A stretch of DNA of 64,000 bases from assembly GCA_033032175.1 (NCBI GenBank), contig CM065323.1, positions 12,710,001 to 12,774,000 on the forward strand, written 5' to 3'. The stretch is from Saturnia japonica (lineage: Eukaryota; Arthropoda; Insecta; Lepidoptera; Saturniidae). Of the stretch, positions 29,301 through 36,771 are shown piece after piece. Position numbers and translations under genes: made by a program. How positions within the stretch are numbered: the first letter of the stretch is position 1; each line of letters starts with the position of its first letter. Below the pieces are notes generated by a model. That model was not told the origin of the DNA. It did not search any database and was given only the letters and a program-made list of their open reading frames with translations.

Positions 29301-32213
29301 TTACGTCTAACAAAAAAATTATAAGAAATCTTAAAATTACTCAAAAGGTGACGAACTCGTGCCAGGAGTTTCTCCTCGTGAGCGAATAAGAAGGAATGAA
29401 GAGATTCATATAAGAACCAAAATCAACGACGACGTAGCTCTATGAATGAATTGCTAGACGGGAGTATCAGCGAGCAGTGGATATTAAAACGGATAGTCTT
29501 TAAGGCCGATGACTCCTCTAGTGGCGACCGTAAACCGGATATCAGAGTGTGGGCTAATCTGCTATAAAAGACCGATGAACTCGTGAAGACCATTTTTTAG
29601 CTCAATAGATGATGATTTAAAAAAGTAAATAAAAAAAAATCGGTAGTCATGTTTGCAAATTTTACGGTAATCTCCATATATGCACGAACTGAAAAGTTCT
29701 CTATACATTAAATGTGAAACAGTGGAACCATCTTTTGTCCAGTCTGTACGGTACTTCTTACATCAGGTCCGTGATAGTGAGTGAGGTCAATATAGTGCCG
29801 TCAATTTAGACTGCGACTAATGATTGAGAATTATGGATAATTATTATTCTAAGGCCAAGAATTTGCGAAGCCACTACAAGAAAAAAAAGCATGTCTTTAA
29901 TAAGAATGTAATTTGAAATCGACACTTAAATTAATACGTCGATCCCTAAAGTGTTTCCACATTTGACATTTCATCATCAGCTTATTATAATCGCCGGCCT
30001 TTATGATTACGAAATTATTTTAATTACGATTAACATTCCTCTAGTGGACGACGCGCAAAGAACGAAGCGTGTCTCTGACTTTCACATTTTTTTAATCAGC
30101 TTGCATAGGTATTATAACGACGTACACGTATATAGATTATAATAGTAAAAACAGATTTTTGGCGGTACTTTGATCTGCCATCTTGTGTTTTTATTTCAAT
30201 TATTCATTAGCTAACGTATTTGATTATTGGTGGCATTTTGACTGATATATAAGTTTGAATATTGTGTACAAGGGAATTATATTATAAATAACAATATGAA
30301 GTATGAATTTTATGTTACCACTAAAACTCCTTGGACATACCACAATCATGTTAACGTATTGCTTGAACTCTGAAGATTAGAAAAATTTGCTATCCGCTTG
30401 ACTTTGGCATTATTGTGTTTAAACACACTTACCACATAAGAACAAAAAAGAAGAATGTAAAAACCAATATTTATTTAAGACTAGCTAGCTTCCTTCGCTC
30501 ACGTAGACTACAGAATGCCCGCGCAAATCTTGTTCCCCCGCTCCCGGCTATTTTAAAGATAAAAATGCTTATTATGGGTGTTCCTTAGAAGATAGACTTT
30601 TTTGGAGGTATTTTATTATTATTTTACAGACAGACAGACAATTTTTTTTAATAGGCTTTTTGGTATAGGTGTCGTATATACTTTCATATGCATTTAGTAA
30701 AAAACTGTTATTTAGACATTACAAACAGACACTTTAATTTTATTAATTGTATATGTAGATATATTTTTTGTTGAATTATGCATAAGAAGGATCTTGTTTA
30801 TAAGTTAGATAAATGTTTTTTGTCCTGTAAATCAATGTATGTAACAAAAATAATTAAATAATTAAATTTTATATAACGGCTCCCTTCATAATTCAAATCA
30901 AAATTATTATTAACTAGCTAATGCCCATGACTACATCTGCGGTGTTTATTGTATTTATACCACGGCAAGAAAACAAAGCGTAGTATAAAAATCGTAGTTT
31001 TCTAAAACTTTAACTTTTTATTGTAAGTAGATAATGATATATTATTTTTAGTTATAGACCAAGTAAGTATCTATGACGTTTAAAGAAAAACAATGAAAAT
31101 CTATTCAATAGTTTTTTCGTGATTCGTGCTTTACCGCAAACATATAAAATTTTATTTATATGGATATAAAACATGTGTATATTTTAAAACATTCTACGCT
31201 TTTGAAATAATTTAGAAATGAATTCGGTTAATTCATAATATATAATTAACAATGATTATAATACTATGTGAGGTTTAAAGTAAAAAGTTATACCTAGCAA
31301 ACTAATATGTATTCAGTTACGAGTATCAATCAGTACGAAGTTTTTTTTTTCAATTTAATGTGAAAGTCGTAGCCGCGGTAACGGCCAGCATCGAGTTATT
31401 GTATTTTAATTACACCATATTAAATATTTCCCAGAGTTTTATTAAAGTGATTTAATAAATTTTGTAATTTATATTACACTATTAATTCATATTTTTATTA
31501 TTAAATTATGTTTTAGTCAATTAAAATATAAATTGCACGCTAAAGGTTAATTAATGTTTTTAATGATCTTTGCCTATTTTTCATTATGGGGGATAAAAAA
31601 ACAATTAAAAACTGCTTCTATAAAAAAAGTTAACTCACACTCCAACAACACCAGGCAGTTCCCCGAAGAAATCTTTCCTCACTTCGGATTTGTATTTAAC
31701 GAGACACGGCATAGCCGGTCTGAATGGCGTCGGACCTTCCCTCCTGTACATCCTCTCGATCTCATCAGCATCATAAACGAACAGCAAATCAGGCCGACCT
31801 ATCAAACCACCCAATCGAACGATCCTCCCGTACCTATCCAAAAACAATTTAGTCACTTTCGCGAACTCGGATATATCGAACTGTCCTATAACGGGGACCA
31901 TACGCCACGTATTCCCCAAAATAGGTATCGGTTTTGGCCCCGGCACTTGGGAGTAGGGTTTGGCGTTTGCGAACACTTCATCCGTTAATTCCGCGGTCGG
32001 GGCGATTTGGGAACGTTGCCGTTTGGAAAACGGACAACCGGTTGAGGTGAGACGGGTGTACTTAGCGCTGTACGGACGTACGTAAGCGGTGAATGAAATC
32101 AATGAGCGACCCATGGCGGTTGACGCCGTACGACGCGACGGTTGCTCGTAGACTGGTCGGTCCGTCATCGAGATCCACGGGTTTACCGTTGCGCCGGAGC
32201 ATAATGCAGTCAT
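3154..32213 (-). CDS. Mitochondrial-clan cytochrome P450 (CYP333-like), 9 exons
   Basis: A heme-thiolate monooxygenase predicted for the mitochondrial matrix, taking electrons from adrenodoxin; substrate unknown. Exons on the minus strand: 32213-31639, 11283-11170, 9197-9118, 8382-8181, 7188-7026, 6024-5855, 4979-4901, 4167-3970 and 3261-3154. All introns are GT-AG, all phases agree, and the total is 1689 nt or 562 aa. Landmarks: Arg/Ser-rich N-terminus, PGPKPIPILGNTW (91-103), helix-C WRRFR (197-201), I-helix GIDT (375-378), ExxR EVFR (432-435), PERW (486-489), heme loop LPYGFGARICLGRR (Cys511), C-terminus RRYRLEYHHEPLDY. Tyr replaces the usual Phe opening the heme loop. ATG 32213 follows an in-frame stop; ATG 32114 (Met34), in a strong Kozak context, starts a peptide more like a mitochondrial presequence and may be the true start (529 aa). 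The CYP333 (perhaps 333B) assignment is from memory of family style; CYP301/49 relatives are the alternative. No inactivating lesion is seen. Confidence 0.9.
4230..4850 (-). repeat. Dispersed repeat in P450 intron 7
   Basis: Intron 7 (4168-4900) holds sequence related, in inverse orientation, to 28430-28640. Shared stretches include the 'gaaaacatcgtgatgaaac' motif and 'gcgtgctatcatcttgggcc'. A further block at 4325-4415 (bleached 'ggtggtaagtgattaccgcag' type) resembles a common lepidopteran interspersed repeat. The open frame across 4490-4837 is repeat-derived, not a gene. Confidence 0.6.
5116..5650 (-). mobile_element. Non-autonomous Helitron, family A, copy 1
   Basis: Read on the minus strand, the element ends in a GC-rich terminal segment and CTAG followed by T (5116-5119 as ctag on the plus strand), the Helitron 3' signature. 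Its other end lies in the shared 'gtctgtttgtaatgtc-aaa-taac' block near 5600-5650. It is about 535 bp, in P450 intron 6, and homologous along its length to 12928-13447 and 32524-33056. It contains no coding frame. Confidence 0.7.
6340..6530 (+). repeat. Degenerate LINE C-terminal fragment in P450 intron 5
   Basis: Across broken frames one reads remnants of the C-terminal tail typical of RTE-like insect LINEs (GRPRRxWIDE..., then ...VNAEMTVVEESARGK). Stops and shifts interrupt it. The flanking part of intron 5 (6530-7025) holds nothing recognisable. Confidence 0.5.
7885..8110. repeat. Dispersed repeat, family E (P450 intron 4)
   Basis: This copy shares 'actcccacatt-aa-atgaatcta', 'gtttaggctac-gagc-tgccaaa' and the end 'cataaccctcctttttcgcagtcgggta' with blocks at 25195-25285, 25540-25575 and 25650-25825. 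The conserved terminal block suggests the 3' tail of a retroelement, whose class I cannot name. Confidence 0.55.
8581..9035 (-). mobile_element. Helitron-like element in P450 intron 3
   Basis: It opens at 8581 with ctagctgtgtcccacggttt, the reverse complement of a Helitron 3' end (hairpin then CTAG). The body differs from family A, and the far end, near 9035, is uncertain. It occupies most of the intron between exons 3 and 4. Confidence 0.45.
9290..9510 (+). repeat. Dispersed repeat, family B, copy 1
   Basis: It shares the blocks 'cctaccccaaggagctctgg', 'ctcacctcaggaacacaaca' and 'tctaagtagaaagatatctc' with copies at 49845-50090 and 57930-58240 on the same strand, and with inverted pieces at 26250-26470 and 26770-26960. 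Class unknown; non-coding. Confidence 0.6.
9958..10525 (-). mobile_element. 5'-truncated Jockey LINE (3' UTR) with target duplication
   Basis: A run of about 21 T (the poly(A) tail in reverse) is followed by sequence colinear in reverse with the last 60 or so coding bases and 3' UTR of the full-length element at 40260-40805. An 11-bp duplication, CTGCCCCGACT, flanks it exactly (9947-9957 and 10526-10536), so this is one retrotransposition event that truncated at its 5' end. It landed in an older repeat fragment (gacgggtgctatgtctggcg type) in P450 intron 2. Confidence 0.85.
11300..11350. repeat. (TA)n microsatellite next to P450 exon 2 acceptor
   Basis: About 25 uninterrupted TA dinucleotides. 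On the minus strand the tract ends only about 17 nt before the exon 2 acceptor (ttgttcacag at 11284), where a polypyrimidine tract and branch point would normally lie. The open frame reading Ile-Tyr repeats is an artefact of it. Confidence 0.95.
11740..12035 (-). repeat. Dispersed repeat, family C, copy 1
   Basis: Inverse-oriented relative of 43890-44085 and 47720-48010, and same-strand relative of 52685-52990. Shared motifs include 'ttgtgacatctcaaaatgca', 'tgtttccagt' and 'caatatccaaactatat'. It lies near the 3' end of P450 intron 1. It has no coding capacity and is probably a MITE or SINE. Confidence 0.6.
12928..13447 (-). mobile_element. Non-autonomous Helitron, family A, copy 2
   Basis: Starts (plus coordinates) with ctagctgtgcccgtggcttc between A and G-C sequence and runs to 'acaaacagacactgcaattg...ttgtatata'. 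Read on the minus strand the order is 5' TC-type AT-rich end, body, GC-rich hairpin segment and CTAG-T 3' end. The body is colinear with copies at 5116, 27605, 30481 and 32524. A short palindromic open frame inside is not a gene. Confidence 0.75.
14432..14506 (-). mobile_element. Tiny 5'-truncated Jockey LINE tail with 10-bp duplication
   Basis: Only about 75 bp of the Jockey 3' end survived (T-run, then 'gactacactgttagcctta'...'cttcaccggacttggg'). It is bracketed by the perfect direct repeat AAATAGCGCT (14422-14431 and 14507-14516), the target-site duplication of one insertion. It lies in P450 intron 1. Confidence 0.85.
14545..14690 (+). mobile_element. Helitron-like family F, truncated copy
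   Basis: It shares 'gaggtttgccgttgtgcgcgc', a 'tagattttga' block and the 'cacgatatcttcat' block with 24235-24440, 49131-49305 and 50833-51005. The GC-rich CTAG 3' terminus seen in the 49 kb copy is lost here. Confidence 0.5.
15360..15770 (+). other. Unassigned GC-richer block with a 105-codon open frame
   Basis: Inside P450 intron 1, the interval 15445-15762 is open for 105 codons and is clearly less AT-rich than its surroundings. I recognise no domain. It directly precedes a diverged Jockey tail (15835-16062), so it may be the body of a related but distinct retroelement. It could also be an LTR element's leader (a 'gtgaccc...tttggttgacgc' patch lies near 15656-15685). Not called as a cellular gene. 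Confidence 0.3.
15835..16062 (+). mobile_element. Diverged Jockey-family LINE 3' end
   Basis: Colinear, with many substitutions, with the 3' UTR at 40430-40800. Shared landmarks are 'ggttctgtaa-ggacctttt', 'gcggctgagtg', 'aaagcc-gaggct' and the end 'gcccctaggggtacagtgtagttag'. There is no poly(A) tail, so this is an older or related subfamily insertion. Confidence 0.65.
16786..17344. mobile_element. MITE with about 35-bp inverted ends, copy 1
   Basis: The 559-bp element begins ccatttccatttctttattt and ends with the inverse (aaataaagaaatggaaatag). The inverted match continues through the 'tctcgatgacag/ctgtcatcgaga' block for about 35 bp with a single mismatch. TATA flanks both ends (16782-16785, 17345-17348), consistent with a TA or TATA target duplication. 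It is non-coding and nearly identical to 34735-35281. Confidence 0.85.
17661..17876 (-). other. Orphan open frame in P450 intron 1 (not recognised)
   Basis: From an ATG at 17870 the minus strand encodes about 69 residues starting MAETVKARLLLPLRRRDVC, with non-random base use at its start and an Asn run at its end. The sequence upstream on the same strand (17900-18110) is locally GC-rich. No domain is recognised. It could be the first exon of a nested gene, a retrocopy fragment or chance. Confidence 0.2.
18285..18430 (-). repeat. LINE fragment (antisense)
   Basis: The stretch 'gtaaaggtctcctccaaaaaatg' followed by 'acgatttttagcaacatccgacc' and 'tgcctttggcctacctctgcgtc' has the character of a common lepidopteran LINE coding segment read backwards. 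It is heavily mutated. Confidence 0.4.
18431..19920. other. P450 intron 1, no feature recognised
   Basis: AT-rich sequence with no convincing gene, repeat pair or long open frame. Confidence 0.5.
19935..19990. repeat. GC-rich hairpin in AT-rich intron
   Basis: Inverted arms GGCGCGG (19935-19941) with CCGCGCC (19984-19990), and AGGGTAC (19945-19951) with GTACCCT (19968-19974), enclose a 16-nt loop. On the minus strand a strong splice donor (gtaagt) sits just outside at about 19920. The role is unknown. Confidence 0.6.
20071..20350 (+). mobile_element. tRNA-derived SINE, copy 1
   Basis: The head carries RNA polymerase III internal promoters: A box TAGCCTAGTGG (20078-20088) and B box GGTTCGATTCC (20121-20131, a perfect match to GGTTCGANNCC). 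A conserved body follows ('cggagtttggcttcgtaccc', 'aatggcaataag', 'cttctgcctaaccc') and a GTATGT-type tail. Homologues lie at 33306-33565 (plus) and 25826-26032 (minus). It cannot be a functional tRNA gene because the acceptor-stem pairing is absent. Confidence 0.88.
20351..22140. other. P450 intron 1, no feature recognised
   Basis: AT-rich, with a short (TA)n near 20466-20484 and a T-run near 20678-20692. No gene is supported. Confidence 0.5.
22363..22662 (-). other. Orphan coding-like open frame in P450 intron 1
   Basis: The minus strand is open from just after a stop near 22665 down to 22363. The residues look protein-like rather than random (for example GICSSGEGWKTEKEK and RLFTTATDVTMEIKG). 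No family is recognised. It lacks an ATG at its upstream end, so it may be an internal exon, a processed-gene fragment or transposon debris. The frame 22145-22414 is in another register and less convincing. Confidence 0.3.
22700..23859. other. P450 intron 1, no feature recognised
   Basis: AT-rich with simple A-runs. The open frame at 23132-23377 shows no coding character. Confidence 0.45.
23860..24990. repeat. Local direct-repeat cluster
   Basis: A unit around 'tttagttttacaaaaatggaatca-tagattttgtttgtt' and 'gttaaatgcacataac' occurs at 23868-23998 and 24845-24985, with a shorter copy at 24768-24815. All are in the same orientation. Between them lies a family F Helitron-like piece (24235-24440). 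The open frame 24463-24723 is AT-rich and Ile-rich and has no recognised domain. Confidence 0.6.
25195..25825. repeat. Cluster of three family E repeat tails
   Basis: Three blocks, each closing with 'cctcctttttcgcagtcgggta' or a variant, lie at 25195-25285, 25540-25575 and 25650-25825. They are homologous to 7885-8110. Same orientation and close spacing suggest repeated insertion or segmental duplication. The antisense open frame 25677-25919 is repeat sequence. Confidence 0.55.
25826..26032 (-). mobile_element. tRNA-derived SINE, copy 2 (reverse)
   Basis: Reverse orientation of the SINE at 20071. The B box appears as ggtatcgaaccc (about 25998-26009) and the A box as ccactaggcta (26016-26026). 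The body block 'attgccattaatcgggcac-aagccaaactc' is conserved. Confidence 0.85.
26250..26960 (-). repeat. Nested repeats: family B split by family D
   Basis: Two inverted family B pieces (about 26250-26470 and 26770-26960) flank an unrelated block at 26490-26700. That block begins 'aatcaaaataatctttattc' and contains 'ccggttcggaaaacgtccca' and 'gaagaaccggtaagaaactc', a widespread lepidopteran interspersed repeat. Either the second element inserted into the first or two B copies bracket it. The open frames here are repeat-derived. Confidence 0.5.
27605..28137 (+). mobile_element. Non-autonomous Helitron, family A, copy 3
   Basis: The only long family A copy on the plus strand. It starts near 'ttataaacaattaataaaatt', proceeds through 'gtctgtttctaatggcaaat' and 'taactgatagatagctggtg', and ends 'gccacgggcacagctag' at 28137 followed by T, the expected Helitron CTAG-T terminus. 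No Rep/helicase gene is present. Confidence 0.78.
28430..28640 (+). repeat. Dispersed repeat, partner of P450 intron 7 copy
   Basis: Shares 'gaacatcgtgatgaaac' and 'gcgtgctaccatcttgggcc' with 4230-4850 in the opposite orientation. The overlapping open frame 28448-28783 is not supported as a gene. Confidence 0.55.
28800..30480. other. P450 intron 1, mostly unassigned
   Basis: No gene is recognised. The piece 29340-29600 is less AT-rich and has no hypothesis attached beyond possible repeat origin. Confidence 0.45.
30481..30759 (-). mobile_element. Helitron family A, internally deleted copy
   Basis: The ctag end (30481) and the 'acagaatgcccgcgcaaatc' block are intact. The sequence then jumps from 'cttagaagatagac' to 'acagacagacagac' and finishes through 'acattacaaacagacacttt' to a tctacata-type 5' end (in reverse). 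About 250 bp of the body is missing relative to 12928-13447. Confidence 0.72.
30760..31638. other. Start of P450 intron 1 (5' side), no feature recognised
   Basis: Very AT-rich sequence between a Helitron and exon 1; no conserved block identified. Confidence 0.4.
31639..32213 (-). CDS. P450 exon 1 (presequence and membrane-proximal domain)
   Basis: This exon encodes residues 1-191 plus two bases of codon 192, up to a textbook donor GTGAGTT at 31638. It holds the presequence, the proline hinge and the conserved block GRPDLLFVYDADEIERMYR. The codon usage is visibly GC-richer than the flanking intron. Exon 2 lies about 20.4 kb away, and joining it completes the Val before HGEKWRRFR with no residue missing. 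Confidence 0.88.
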
Positions 32214-32293
32214 GGTCGACAATTATACCGTTCACTTTTTTGTTTCAATCTTTCCGTATAATGAGAGTAAGTTGTTATTGCCATTATTTTTAA
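32214..32293 (-). promoter_or_regulatory. Short gap between P450 first ATG and Helitron
   Basis: Only 80 bp separate ATG 32213 from the end of a Helitron-like element at 32294. On the minus strand the gap contains 'ctctcattata' (about 32255-32265), loosely like an arthropod initiator, and an AT-rich patch upstream. Either transcription starts in this small gap, or the 5' UTR or promoter lies within the transposons, or an upstream non-coding exon exists. This is inference from position; no promoter element is certain. Confidence 0.25.
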
Positions 32294-32523
32294 CTAGTTG
32301 TGCCGATGGTTTTACCCGTGTTAATTATGAATTTTCCATACAAATTTTGAACCCCCGTTACACCTATTTAGGGATTGAATTTTTTTTAAACCCGTTCTTA
32401 GCAGATAGATACCTACATAATTAAAACTATCTGTATGCCAAACTTCAGCCCAATTCGTTCAGTGGCTTGAGTTGTGTGATGATAGACTAATCCGTCATTC
32501 ACGGTTTCCTTTTATATAAATAA
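32294..32523 (-). mobile_element. Short Helitron-like element upstream of P450
   Basis: Begins ctagttgtgccgatggtttt (32294) and ends immediately before the next ctagttgtgcccgcgg end at 32524. Read on the minus strand it has a Helitron-type CTAG 3' terminus. Its body is shorter than and different from family A. Confidence 0.6.
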
Positions 32524-33056
32524 CTAGTTGTGCCCGCGGCTTTGCTCACGTGGATACAGAATGCCCGCGCGAATCTTGCTCCCCCGGCTTCCGGCTATTT
32601 TAAAGACAAAAAATATTATTGGTGTTCCTTAGAAGATAGACATGTATTTTCGCGAACTTTTTTGTAGATCTTTTTTATGTCTACAATTATTAACTACATT
32701 AATTTGCTATATTTCTTATGGTTTACTCAGCGTAAGCCATTTAAGCTCCTAACGTCATTCACCATGACCAGTTTTTTTTTATTTGTGCGGAACCCTAATT
32801 CTTTTTGAAAAATAAAAGTATCCTAAGTTACTCCCTATATAATTAGCTATTTATCACTGCAAGTCCCGTCAAAATCGGTCCAACCGTTTTGGATATTACC
32901 CGGAACAAACAGACAGAGCAGACAAAAATTTAAAAATGGGCTTTTTGTTATAGGTATCGTATATACTTTCATATGCATTTAGTAAAAAACTGTTATTTTG
33001 ACATTACAAACAGACACTTCAATTTTATTAATTGTATATATTTATATATATGTAGA
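32524..33056 (-). mobile_element. Non-autonomous Helitron, family A, copy upstream of P450
   Basis: A full-length-looking 533-bp copy with its 3' end (minus strand) at ctag 32524 and its 5' TC-type end near tctacatatata at 33056. It matches 12928-13447 block by block ('tgcgcggaaccctaattctt', 'cccgtcaaaatcggtccaac', 'tatgcatttagtaaaaaact'). Confidence 0.78.
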
Positions 33057-33305
33057 TATGTATTTTATGATTTACTAGGGTAGGTATATCTCTCAGTAGG
33101 TAGTTAGTCGATTTTTTTTCGTATTTTACTGTGCTTATCATTAAACATCAGGCACTGCCATCGAAAAAGAATTCTAACCCACGTCCTCTTGGTTTCCGAG
33201 GATGCTGCCACTTGGGTCAATTAGTGTTTACCAACCGACCAGTAAAACAGTGTCATTGGAGTTTCCGCGTTTTTTCAAGGTTTAGGTCTTTTAGTATTTG
33301 TTTTA

Positions 33306-33565
33306 GCCTCATTAGCCTTAGATCGTAAGCGCGACTGCTATGCTCTAGGTCCTGAGTTCGATTCCCAGGTCGAGCAACGTGTTATTGGATTTTTTTATAA
33401 AATTTTCAGTAGCAGTTCGGAGTTTGGCTTTGTGCCACATTAATGGCAATAGGCTCACCCCCTATTACATGAGACCTAAAAATGTACCCGGCGAGCTGTG
33501 TGTGTTCATTAGTACGCCTCTGCCTAACCCCTCTTGGATACAGGCGTGATGGTATGTTTATGTTT
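33306..33565 (+). mobile_element. tRNA-derived SINE, copy 3
   Basis: Homologous to the SINE at 20071. The head is slightly decayed in the A box (tagccttagatc), the B box AGTTCGATTCC (33355-33365) has one mismatch to consensus, and the body and GTATGT tail are conserved. Confidence 0.85.
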
Positions 33566-33649
33566 TACCCTAAAGCCTCTGAATTAACTAAAACATCCTT
33601 CAATCCATTTTTCTGTTACGAGTAAAATTACGTCACATATTTGTTCATT

Positions 33650-33755
33650 CATCATCATCATCATCATTTCAGCCGCAGGACGTCCACTGCTGAACATAGG
33701 CCTCCCCCATAGATCTCCAGAGCGACCGATCTTGTGCGGCCTGCACCCAACGTTC
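33650..33755 (-). repeat. LINE fragment with (CAT)n
   Basis: A (catcat) run is followed by 'gccgcaggacgtccactgctgaacataggcc' type sequence, recognised (from general knowledge) as a very common lepidopteran LINE segment in reverse. About 100 bp; non-functional. Confidence 0.5.
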
Positions 33756-34505
33756 GATAACTTAAAAAATTAGTTATCCACCAAAAACATTTTTAACTAG
33801 AATTTCTTCAAAAACCATTAGCAAGAACCACAGAATAAAATAACATTGCAAAAGTCTTAAATCTTAGGCTTAAAAAAATGTTAAATCAGCACCGTATAGA
33901 TATTTGAAGGACATGTAGGTACTAATATAAAAGTAAGATCGTGAAAGTCTTGGACCTCAAATTTCATTGGTTCTCGAAAAAAAAAACAATAAAAAAAAAT
34001 AGAATAGGATTTTTCTCCAGCTCGCCTAGTTACACTCAAGCGTTCGCATTGTCGACATTCTCGAAGTAACATGCAGTCTATATCCTTTAAAACTGCGTAG
34101 AGACTTCGGGTCTCTTTCTGTCTTCAAGCGCATGTACGATGGGCAATGCTCTGAGGAACTTTTTTTATTTTATTTTAATGGATACTCCAACAACATTATA
34201 TATTATACAGTATTATTATAATTATGTGTAAGTAGTATACCTGATGCGTATTTTAATTATAGGAGTATACAGCATTTCCCATAGTTTCCTACATACATTG
34301 AAACATAAAATATATTAATTGACACAAAGCATAATTTAAATTAAATTAAAATGGTAATTAACCAACAGGAACAAGACGTAATATTATTATAATTTGATAA
34401 AAGAAAATTTGTAAAAAGAATGATATCAAAAACAAATTTTTGATATGGTGCTCTCATCACTATTTCAAACACGAACCTTCGAAGCGATGTTTAGCTTATT
34501 AATAA

Positions 34506-35350
34506 CTAGCAGTGCCCCATGGTTTTACCCGCCATAACTTTATACGACAAACTTCGACAAAGACCCCGTGTAGGCAATTTTCTATTCTTTGTGTAAAACT
34601 ATCGACATTTTTATGAAGAATAAATTCATTTTTCAAATTATAATATAGCCTATGTTAATCGCTGATACTGTCGCTTTATATTGGTGAAAGAATTTTTTAA
34701 ATCGGTCCAGTAGTTTTTGAGTTTATCCATTATACCATTTCCATTTCTTTATTTTCTCGATGACAGCTCCTGCGAAAACTTGAACGAGCGTCTTTTTTAC
34801 ATTATGTGTGCATTATTTTATTAAAATATGACGTTTACACACGTACAAGGTTATGCCAGAGTCGGAGAAACTGATAGGGATGGAGCTATATCGATAAACG
34901 TAACACGATAACAGACCCGATATTTTTTTACAAAATGTAAGAAACTAAACTACTGCCGGATACTTTTGTACAAATTTATTAACTAATATTATATTTCATT
35001 ACAAGATGTTACACGTATTAATTCTTGATTGATAATGCCAACTTCTTCAAAAATTTCGAAGACGTTGTAAAATAAGTAGGTATAGGTAGGTACTCGACAA
35101 TGAAACGAAATAATTATAACGACAGGTAATCTTTATTTATTTATTTTAATCAAAATCTGATGAATCGTCACTACTTATTTCATATCGATATTCATTCAAA
35201 TTGATATCATTATTTATTTGGTCACAACACTACTACTATCAAATTAGAACTGTCATCGAGAAAATAAAGAAATGGAAATAGTATACAAAAAAAAAAAAAA
35301 AAAACAAAAAATCAAATCTTTTCTCTTTATAATATTGGTATAGATTAGTT
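34506..35350 (-). mobile_element. Helitron-like element split by a MITE
   Basis: The sequence opens ctagcagtgccccatggttt (34506), continues to 'tagtttttgagtttatccat' at 34730, and resumes after the MITE at 35286 with an A-rich run and 'ttctctttataatattggtatag'. The two halves together resemble an ordinary Helitron-type repeat, and 34735-35281 is a later insertion. Confidence 0.6.
34735..35281. mobile_element. MITE with about 35-bp inverted ends, copy 2
   Basis: A 547-bp near-twin of 16786-17344, with the same inverted ends and TATA on both sides (34731-34734 and 35282-35285). The small differences are scattered substitutions and short indels. It is non-coding. The second insertion confirms the element boundaries. 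Confidence 0.85.
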
Positions 35351-35929
35351 AGGTAGGTATTTCATTTGTTTTGCTGTAGTATGGGTAGATTTACAGATAC
35401 AACAAGGTATAACAATTTAGGCAAGAGCAGCCTTACTAATGGGTAAATTCATCCCATTGATAACATGAGGGACAATTTTTTGGAAATTAGGTATTTTTAT
35501 TTTGTTACACCAAAACAGAACAACTTCTTACGTGCGTACCTACACAGAAACACACGTTTATTCGAATTAATTTGTTTTATGTAAATTTTTATAAGTACAT
35601 CATGAAATAGACTATAAACTAAATTTAAAAAAATGGAAACCATTCCGGTTTATTTATCATTTATCCAGAGTTTATAACAGTAGGTATCTGATAATAAACA
35701 ATCAATCATATAACTATAGTAGTTTAGTTGATTAGGAAATATACTTTTGCGTGTAATATGCATACTGTAAAGCAAACACACGTATTATTTATCTGCACTG
35801 GATATAGTTTTTAAATTGAATAGTTTTACGTGCCTACTTGAATCGCGCAGTTTTTATTATGTGCCAAATTACAAAGAGAAACAACACGCCGCGCGTACCT
35901 GACGAAAGACTTAAATCTCGGTTTATAAG
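35351..35929. other. Intergenic AT-rich DNA
   Basis: No gene or repeat recognised. The boundary with the following Jockey element is approximate. Confidence 0.4.
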
Positions 35930-36771
35930 GCTTTGGCCGTAGCCTTAAAACGTCTTCTAAAGTCGTCGTGAAAGTCGATTATGATTTCGACCGTTGGTGT
36001 GAACGGACGTGTCCGCTTGCGCTCTCGATCACTATCTGAATATCGCTCTGCTTAAACTAGTCTGCGACTTGTTTGCTTTGATCCACGGACCCGGTCCTAG
36101 GCCTGCCGGTTCAAAGCACACGGTTTAAAGCTAGTTTTTATAAGTCTTTTTTATACCGCGTTTTATAGTGAAGACGGTGTTATTGTTGTGTAGCGAGTAT
36201 CTAGGTACTCGTTGCGTGCATAGCGCCGTCTCGCTCGCATATTTCGTGTAGCACTTCGGTGCACACGAATAACCGTACTTCTCAGTACGACAACGAAACG
36301 CGCTTTTCAGCGCGAATCTTGTTTCAAAAGACACGCAAATCCACGTTTTAGTGGTCGTTCGTCGGATTAGCGGTGTTAACGAAGACGAACGGGGCGTGAC
36401 CCGAGCGCTCTCCGGTTACCTCCTTCTGAGGTAAACGATAACTCGGACGGGCCTGGGAATCTTAGCCTTTGCCTTTTTGCATAGTTAAGCCCCAGGTGTC
36501 TCCTACCCAACCCTTCCTATCCTTACCATCCATCCTCGTGGTTGTTTGGGTGGAGCCACAGTTTATACCGGCCTGCGTCCTCTGCCACGAGACTGTTAGG
36601 GACTCCCCTAGGGAAACGTTAGGTCCTTTTCCTGTGCGTCATTGCACCTCGACACACAGGTCTCATTGCTCCGGGCTCGGATAGCCCGTTAAACTCATTC
36701 GGCGTACCCCCCTACCCTCCAGGCAGGGAGGTGAATAATTTCACTCCCCCGTCCTCCAAACCGCCACCGCG

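Noticed and set aside
33650..33670. (CAT)n run as the start of a CRISPR-like or satellite array
   Set aside because: A single short trinucleotide run at the edge of a LINE fragment; no spacers or repeated units.
36131..36684. Open frames in the 5' leader of the first Jockey copy
   Set aside because: The region aligns with the non-coding 5' UTR of the second copy by conserved DNA blocks, not by protein.
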